Part shown: one piece after another, positions 58,479 through 63,201 of the stretch
How positions within the stretch are numbered: position 1 is the first letter of the stretch
How the letters are laid out: each line of letters opens with the position of its first letter
The notes under the pieces: model-generated
The model's input: only the letters and a program-made list of their open reading frames with translations
Told to the model about the DNA's origin: nothing
The model's database searches: none
Made by a program: the position numbers and the translations under genes
Assembly: GCA_949300615.1 (NCBI GenBank)
Contig: CASGEW010000004.1
Span: forward strand, 1 to 63,201
Origin: an uncultured Bacteroidales bacterium
Lineage (GTDB): Bacteria > Bacteroidota > Bacteroidia > Bacteroidales > CHK158-818
Direction: 5' to 3'
DNA: 63,201 bases

Positions 58479-58955
58479 TTATTGGACCTCCAACGAAACG
58501 CCTACCTCGGTAATGCCATCCAGGTAACTCTCCTTCATGGCCGGGCGCACACTCAAACGGGCGCTGTCTCCGGTTACGGACAACGGGTTCTTCAACGGAA
58601 CGGAAAGCTGATAGAGCGACCCCCAACCTTTACCCAGCCATCGGCCATCGGGGTCGGCCACGGGCACCCTTACCGTATCGCACAAGAGCGTATCCGACAA
58701 CGGGGTGGCATACCAGACATACAACCATAAATCCTGGTAGCGAAACCGGGTATCATGCCGGATGTGCAACGAAACGTTGTAACGCGCCGACGAGTCGGGA
58801 ACTGCCACCGCAAAGGTCTCGGTAGAGCGCTTGTACCACCCCTCGGAAGGAAGAGTATGGAAATCATGCACCGTATCCGAACAAGAGCCGGCCGCTATCA
58901 ACACGGCAAGCATACCCACCCGCCAGAAATTCCGATTATTCCGATTTACTCTCAT
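58479..58955 (-). CDS. gldH: GldH-family lipoprotein
   Basis: The protein is 158 residues from the ATG at 58953-58955. The signal peptide ends in a lipobox (LIAAGSC). The body is a beta-rich GldH domain: FHTLPSEGWYKRSTETFAVAVPDSSARYNV, WLYVWYATPLSDTLLCDTVRVPV and GITEVGVSLEVQ at the end. GldH is part of the gliding/type IX-associated set in Flavobacterium but is kept in non-motile Bacteroidales. It overlaps the 3' end of the PSP1-like gene by 20 nt, so it is co-translated with it. Confidence 0.9.
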   Translation of the reverse strand: MRVNRNNRNFWRVGMLAVLIAAGSCSDTVHDFHTLPSEGWYKRSTETFAVAVPDSSARYNVSLHIRHDTRFRYQDLWLYVWYATPLSDTLLCDTVRVPVADPDGRWLGKGWGSLYQLSVPLKNPLSVTGDSARLSVRPAMKESYLDGITEVGVSLEVQ

Positions 58956-60207
58956 TCTTCTGTGCCGGACGACGAGGCTTCTGGTTACGGTTTTTTCCTT
59001 CACTACGCGGCTTCGCCGTATTTTCTGCGGGAGCATCTGCCACAGCGGCTGCCGGCTGCTCTTCGGCGGGATTCTTGGATTTGGCCGGTTTCCGTTTTTT
59101 CTTCTGCGACGTGTTTTTCTTTTTGTTTTTGTCAAAACGGGTCAGGCTGTCTTGTCCTACCACATCACCGAACTCTTTTTGTACCGGCGCATCCTTTTGG
59201 TTGTTGTCCAATTCATCCGGACGGATACCGCGTTTGTTCAATGCAATCACCTCAAAGGCTCGGGATGCGGGGATGGTAATTAAATTAGCAGCCACCTCTT
59301 TGCTGGTAGAGTAGGTTATCAAGCGGTTGAATATATCCGTTTTAAAATGGTAGTAGGTATTGTCGCGGGTCTCCAACACGATTTCGCGCGAGGGAAGACG
59401 TTTGATACTTTCTACATAGGCATCCACTTCGTAATTCAGGCAACATTTAAGTTTGGCACACTGTCCGGCCAATTTCTGCGGATTGAGCGAGATGTCCTGA
59501 TAACGGGCGGCGCTGGTGGCTACCGACACGAAATTGGTCATCCATCCCGAACAACACAACTGCCTGCCGCAAGGCCCAATCCCGCCAATGCGTCCTGCCT
59601 CCTGCCGGGCTCCGATCTGTTTCATTTCGATACGCACCCGGAACACTTCGGCCAATACCTTTATCAACTGGCGGAAATCGACCCGGTCGTCGGCAATGTA
59701 ATAAAATATCGCCTTGTTTCCGTCTCCTTGGTACTCTACATCGCCTATCTTCATGTTCAAGTGCAGATCTTCGGCTATTTTACGGGCACGAAGCATGGTG
59801 GAATGCTCTTTCGACTTGGCCTCCCAATACTTTTCCAGGTCGTTCGGCTTGGCTTTCCGATAAACCCGCTTGATATCCGAATTGTCCGTCTTGACATTGT
59901 TCTTTTTCATCTGCAACAACACCAACCGTCCAGTCAAGGTTACCACCCCAATATCATGCCCGGGATTCGATTCGACAGCTACGATATCTCCCTTTTCCAA
60001 CTTGATTTTGGTGGAGTTCAGGTAATATCCCTTACGGGTATTCTTGAATTGTACCTCCACGAAATCGGTATCGTTATGCGACTCGGGAATATCGGCCAAC
60101 CAGTCGAAACAATGCAGGGTTTCCTGCTGACGACAACAGAATTTTCTGGCAGCCTCATACTCCTGGTTTTGTACCGTATTATCTGATTTTATTTCGTTCG
60201 TGTCCAT
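58936..60207 (-). CDS. PSP1-domain protein (RicT/YaaT-like)
   Basis: The 423-residue protein has a PSP1 core in its first ~330 residues (FVEVQFKNTRKGYYLN at the start). A cysteine-rich segment follows (GPCGRQLCCSGWM, GQCAKLKCCLNYEVDAY) that in RicT ligates an Fe-S cluster. The last ~90 residues are a low-complexity Lys/Ala/Asn tail. In Bacillus, RicT acts with RicA and RicF to direct RNase Y; rny lies about 155 nt upstream on the same strand, which supports that link. The long tail is unlike the Bacillus form. Confidence 0.88.
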   Translation of the reverse strand: MDTNEIKSDNTVQNQEYEAARKFCCRQQETLHCFDWLADIPESHNDTDFVEVQFKNTRKGYYLNSTKIKLEKGDIVAVESNPGHDIGVVTLTGRLVLLQMKKNNVKTDNSDIKRVYRKAKPNDLEKYWEAKSKEHSTMLRARKIAEDLHLNMKIGDVEYQGDGNKAIFYYIADDRVDFRQLIKVLAEVFRVRIEMKQIGARQEAGRIGGIGPCGRQLCCSGWMTNFVSVATSAARYQDISLNPQKLAGQCAKLKCCLNYEVDAYVESIKRLPSREIVLETRDNTYYHFKTDIFNRLITYSTSKEVAANLITIPASRAFEVIALNKRGIRPDELDNNQKDAPVQKEFGDVVGQDSLTRFDKNKKKNTSQKKKRKPAKSKNPAEEQPAAAVADAPAENTAKPRSEGKNRNQKPRRPAQKNESKSE

Positions 60208-60362
60208 CTTTTACGTTTTATTTGTCCGGAAACAGTCTTGCCGAAAACGGTCTAACCAAATACTCCGGAGGTGAAAAATCGGAAAAACCACAGTGCGCAC
60301 ATCAGAATTTCTTCCGGCGGGCCTGCGGTTTTTCCTCCATATTATGTGTTTAACCGTGTATC

Positions 60363-61856
60363 TTATTTGGCAAAACTAACCGCCCGGGTTTCACGGATAA
60401 CGGTTATCTTCACCTGTCCCGGATAGGTCATTTCATCTTGGATACGTTTAGCTATTTCCGTAGAGAGTTTTTCCAATTCCCGACCGGCCTGTATGGCATA
60501 GGTCTTCAATACGCCGGGATAGGACAAGGCCAGCTGTTCGAGGTCATTCAACCGTTTAATATAGGCTTCGACAATCTCGCGGCGAGCGCCGGGACGGGCT
60601 CCCGAAATGGCATCGCACACCTGTACGATCGGGGCCAACAGCGAGGTCATCTCCGTCTCGTCGTGATGGGCGCCGATGGCGTTGCAGATATCGGGCTTCT
60701 CCTTGTATTTTTCAGCCAGTTTCATCCCCAGCAAAGCGTGCGGCAGTTCGGGTTCGTCATCGGGCACCTTCCCGATATCGTGGAGCAATCCGGCCCGTTT
60801 GGCCTTCTTGGGGTTCAACCCGAGCTCGCTGGCCATGGTGGCGCACAAGTTGGCCGTTTCGCGGGAGTGTTGCAACAGGTTTTGTCCGTAAGAGGAGCGA
60901 TATTTCATCTTTCCTACCAGCCGGATCAATTCGGGATGCAACCCGTGGATACCCAAATCTATCGTAGTACGTTTCCCGGTTTCGATAATCTCTTCTTCGA
61001 TCTGTTTCCGCACTTTGGCCACCACCTCTTCGATACGTGCCGGATGGATACGTCCATCCATCACCAGTTGATGGAGCGCCAAGCGGGCTATTTCGCGGCG
61101 AACGGGGTCGAACGCCGAAAGGACGATGGCTTCGGGGGTATCATCAACGATAATCTCTACGCCGGTAGCGGCTTCCAATGCCCGGATGTTACGGCCTTCG
61201 CGTCCGATGATACGGCCCTTTATCTCGTCCGATTCGATGTGGAACACGGTAACGGCATTCTCTATGGCCGTTTCCGTAGCCACCCGTTGGATGGTCTGGA
61301 CAACAATCCGTTTGGCCTCTTTATTAGCCGTCAGTTTAGCCTCATCCATGATATCATTGATGTACGAGGCGGCCATGGTCTTGGCTTCCTCTTTCAACGA
61401 TTCTACCAATTTTTCTTTGGCCTCTTCGGCGGATAGCCCGGAGATGTGTTCCAGCTTTTCTACCTCCTGTTTGTGCAACCGTTCCAGCTCCTGTTTTTTC
61501 TTATCGACCAAATCCAACTGTGAATCCAGGTTGGAACGGATGGCATCGGTCTCCGTCTTTTTGCGTTGCAAGTCTTGTTGCAACTGGTTCAGTTGGAGTT
61601 CGCGTTGTTTGATCTTGGCTTCGGCCGACTGGATTTTCGCATTACGGGCATTTGCCTGTTTTTCCATATCGGCCTTTAAATGCAAGAACTTTTCTTTTAC
61701 CTCCAACAGTTTGTTCTTCTTGATTACTTCGGCTTCTTTCTTCGCCTCTTCTACTATCGTTTGCGCCTGGTTTCGGGTAATGGTACGGATCACCACAAAG
61801 GCGATCAATACTCCGACAATAATCCCGCCGGCAGCGGTTAATACTATTTCTATCAT
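60363..61856 (-). CDS. rny: Ribonuclease Y
   Basis: The 497-residue endoribonuclease starts mRNA decay at the membrane. It has an N-terminal transmembrane helix (about 3-25), a coiled coil (30-150) and a KH domain ([22 protein letters not shown], about 212-233). The HD phosphohydrolase domain has [13 protein letters not shown] and the metal motif LLHDIGKV, with a distal HHDETE. The length is slightly shorter than the Bacillus protein, mainly in the coil. It lies beside the RicT-like gene. Confidence 0.95.
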   Translation of the reverse strand: MIEIVLTAAGGIIVGVLIAFVVIRTITRNQAQTIVEEAKKEAEVIKKNKLLEVKEKFLHLKADMEKQANARNAKIQSAEAKIKQRELQLNQLQQDLQRKKTETDAIRSNLDSQLDLVDKKKQELERLHKQEVEKLEHISGLSAEEAKEKLVESLKEEAKTMAASYINDIMDEAKLTANKEAKRIVVQTIQRVATETAIENAVTVFHIESDEIKGRIIGREGRNIRALEAATGVEIIVDDTPEAIVLSAFDPVRREIARLALHQLVMDGRIHPARIEEVVAKVRKQIEEEIIETGKRTTIDLGIHGLHPELIRLVGKMKYRSSYGQNLLQHSRETANLCATMASELGLNPKKAKRAGLLHDIGKVPDDEPELPHALLGMKLAEKYKEKPDICNAIGAHHDETEMTSLLAPIVQVCDAISGARPGARREIVEAYIKRLNDLEQLALSYPGVLKTYAIQAGRELEKLSTEIAKRIQDEMTYPGQVKITVIRETRAVSFAK

Positions 61857-61879
61857 CTGGTTTCTTATTAGTTAGTTAT

Positions 61880-61928
61880 AAAAAAAGCACTACAAACGGC
61901 CCTCACGAGGGAGGGCGTATGCAGTGCA
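61880..61928 (-). terminator. Intrinsic terminator downstream of zapA
   Basis: GCACTGCATACGCCCTC pairs with GAGGGCCGTTTGTAGTGC (a few mismatches) around a short loop on the minus strand, followed by seven T. It sits between the zapA stop and the rny start, so it ends the zapA transcript. It could also be the 3' end of a small RNA that begins within zapA. Confidence 0.8.
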
Positions 61929-61980
61929 GGATATTCCACTATATTTCACTTTCATCCGGATACCCGGTAGAAACTATTCT

Positions 61981-62280
61981 CTACTTGTTCTCTTCGAGAT
62001 ATTTTTCAACATCTTCAATCAACGCCTTTACCGAGCGATTTATCGTTTCCGGGCCTTGACTTTCATCCAGCGACAGAAAGCTGAACGCAAAACGGAAAGC
62101 AACCAATGCCAAAAAATTTTCGCGGTTCAACTCCGAACCCCTATACAGCTCCATATAGTGAGCCAGGCCTTCATCGACCATCGTTGCCGCTTTCCTGTAC
62201 CGTTCCTCTTCTCCGCGTTCGATCCGAATCGGATAGGTGCCACCGGCGATCTTCAAGTGAATTGTAAATTTATCGTTCAT
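61981..62280 (-). CDS. zapA: Cell-division protein ZapA
   Basis: The 99-residue protein has the ZapA head IHLKIAGGTYPIRIERGEEERYRKAATMVDE and a C-terminal coiled coil. It binds and bundles FtsZ at the division site. It is 5 nt after a coiled-coil gene that would form a ZapA/ZapB-like pair. The family often sits by rny or ssrS in other bacteria. Confidence 0.92.
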   Translation of the reverse strand: MNDKFTIHLKIAGGTYPIRIERGEEERYRKAATMVDEGLAHYMELYRGSELNRENFLALVAFRFAFSFLSLDESQGPETINRSVKALIEDVEKYLEENK

Positions 62281-62285
62281 CGCAT

Positions 62286-62585
62286 CTATTCATTTAAAAG
62301 AGAGATGCATTTGTCGATTTCCCGCACCAACTTATTGAATCTGGCTTTCGAGGCTTTTACATCTTCGTCGTCCCCGCTCAGGGCCTTGGCCATCTTCAAT
62401 CTTTGATATTTTATTTGCAGCGTTTCCTGCTGCGCTTTCAATACGGAAATAGTCTGTTCACACTCTTCCACTCGTTGTTCAAGCCGACACTTTTCTTTTT
62501 TCAAAGCATCGCAGCGAGCCATCAACAACTGGATTTTTGCGCCCAACGCATCCAATAAACTTTTCGGCGTTTCACCCATTTCCAT
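62286..62585 (-). CDS. Small coiled-coil protein, ZapB-like
   Basis: The protein is 99 residues from the ATG at 62583-62585 (an ATG five codons upstream is the alternative). Almost all of it is predicted coiled coil (LLMARCDALKKEKCRLEQRVEECEQ), ending in a short acidic-basic tail. It has no enzyme motif. ZapB-type proteins are short antiparallel coiled coils that link ZapA to the chromosome; position directly upstream of zapA suggests such a partner, but the family match is loose. Confidence 0.7.
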   Translation of the reverse strand: MEMGETPKSLLDALGAKIQLLMARCDALKKEKCRLEQRVEECEQTISVLKAQQETLQIKYQRLKMAKALSGDDEDVKASKARFNKLVREIDKCISLLNE

Positions 62586-62708
62586 AAAAATTCTACACAA
62601 AAGTAAGAAAAATGATTGAATGAAAAAACAGAATAGGACAATATTTTAATAAATCCTTTCAATTTCATACAAGAAGAAGCAGCATCCCGCCATCTTTTCC
62701 CACATATT

Positions 62709-62740
62709 TTTGTACCGGCCAAAGAATCGCCGTACTTTTG
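62709..62740 (+). promoter_or_regulatory. Bacteroidetes-type promoter for the radical SAM gene
   Basis: TTTG (62709-62712), 20 nt, then TACTTTTG (62733-62740): a complete match to the consensus, 18 nt before the ATG at 62759. Confidence 0.7.
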
Positions 62741-62758
62741 CACCTACAATTATTTGTA

Positions 62759-63201
62759 ATGAAACTCCTCTGGTTAGACATAAACAGTTCGTATGCACAT
62801 TCGTCGTTGGCATTGCCCGCCATCCATGCCCAGACGTTGAACCGGGAAAAACCGGCCGATATTGTCTGGGACGTACTATCGGGAACCGTGGCCACTCCCG
62901 TGGCTCAAATCGTAAACGAAGCCGTAAGCCGCCGTCCCGACATCATCGCCGCTACCTGCTGGTTGTTTACCGTCGAGCACATCATCCAACTTACCGGGCG
63001 CATCAAAGCTCTGCTGCCCGGATGTACGATCCTGTTGGGAGGGCCGGAGTTTTTGGGAGACAACGAGCCGTTTCTTCGGGCCAACCGTTTTGTGGAGGGC
63101 GTATTCCGAGGAGAAGGCGAAGAAGAGGTTCCCCGATGGCTCGACCGGATCAACCAGAAATCGGCCTGGAAAGAGCTCAAAGGGGTATGTTACTTGGATG
63201 C
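62759..63201 (+). CDS. B12-binding radical SAM protein (DUF4080-type), partial
   Basis: The first 147 codons are present and the frame is open at the window end. The start LLWLDINSSYAHSSLALPAIHAQ is the cobalamin-binding Rossmann domain of B12-dependent radical SAM enzymes, followed by ATCWLFTVEHIIQLTGRIKALLPGCTILLGGPEF. The radical SAM CxxxCxxC motif lies beyond the edge. Members of this group in Bacteroidetes have no known substrate. It has a strong promoter of its own. Confidence 0.85.
   Translation, partial: MKLLWLDINSSYAHSSLALPAIHAQTLNREKPADIVWDVLSGTVATPVAQIVNEAVSRRPDIIAATCWLFTVEHIIQLTGRIKALLPGCTILLGGPEFLGDNEPFLRANRFVEGVFRGEGEEEVPRWLDRINQKSAWKELKGVCYLD

Noticed and set aside
61857..61980. 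6S RNA beside zapA
   Set aside because: The zapA-rny gap is only 124 nt and holds a single terminator-like hairpin, too short for a whole 6S RNA; the stronger candidate is at 30.7 kb.

Overview
This window looks like the chromosome of a Bacteroidales bacterium (Bacteroides/Parabacteroides/Barnesiella type). The evidence is the many promoter -7 elements of the form TAnnTTTG, weak Shine-Dalgarno signals, and genes typical of the phylum (gldH, DUF5686, tricorn-like S41 protease, SIMPL, rny-zapA, B12/radical-SAM DUF4080). The species is not determined. Most of the window is ordinary core metabolism and information processing, with a few accessory islands.

Layout. 1-4.7 kb (minus strand): a truncated SAM methyltransferase at the window edge, rmuC, crcB, pyrC and a DPM-type glycosyltransferase. 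4.8-9.2 kb (plus): mfd and an EamA transporter, then a convergent M28 peptidase. 10.4-17.8 kb (plus): a TPP riboswitch followed by a thiamine operon, thiD-thiS-tenI-like-thiE-thiG-thiC-(HEAT-like protein)-thiH-thiF, closed by an intrinsic terminator. 17.9-20.1 kb: hisS, a GNAT enzyme and a rhodanese lipoprotein. 20.3-23.5 kb: an accessory cassette of a small GNAT-like protein, a DUF3440 PP-loop (IbrA-like) protein, an unlisted 44-codon ORF and a ParB/Srx-like (IbrB-like) protein. It is followed by a leader remnant that resembles Bacteroidales 'smalltalk' genes, and by a DUF2007 protein.

23.6-30.5 kb (minus): an esterase, a giant tricorn-type protease, and an ECF sigma / membrane anti-sigma-like / DUF4097 operon. 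30.7-30.9 kb (plus): a probable structured noncoding RNA of about 185-190 nt. It has its own promoter and a 10-bp closing stem, and is a 6S RNA candidate. 31-39 kb: a CYTH enzyme, a DUF5686 outer-membrane protein, a lipid-linked sugar transfer set (GT39, GtrB-like, GtrA), a TRIC channel and an NmrA pseudogene. 39-49.8 kb: a complete [NiFe] uptake hydrogenase locus. hypC-D-E-hyaA-B-C-D run leftward and hypF-A-B plus a methyltransferase run rightward from one divergent intergenic region.

49.7-63.2 kb: mutS2, preceded by three tandem copies of an 84-88-bp promoter-bearing repeat, an RsmF-like rRNA methyltransferase, glycogen branching enzyme, a GH30 glycosidase, a SIMPL protein, gldH, a PSP1/RicT protein, RNase Y, zapA, a coiled-coil partner, and the start of a B12-binding radical SAM protein.

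How it fits together. The thiamine locus makes both the pyrimidine (ThiC, ThiD) and thiazole (ThiS, F, G, H) halves and joins them (ThiE) under TPP control. The hydrogenase locus carries structural subunits, membrane cytochrome, maturation protease and all six Hyp factors, so it should be self-sufficient for H2 uptake. The least explained items are the structured RNA, the promoter repeats, the IbrAB-like cassette and the HEAT-like protein inside the thiamine operon.
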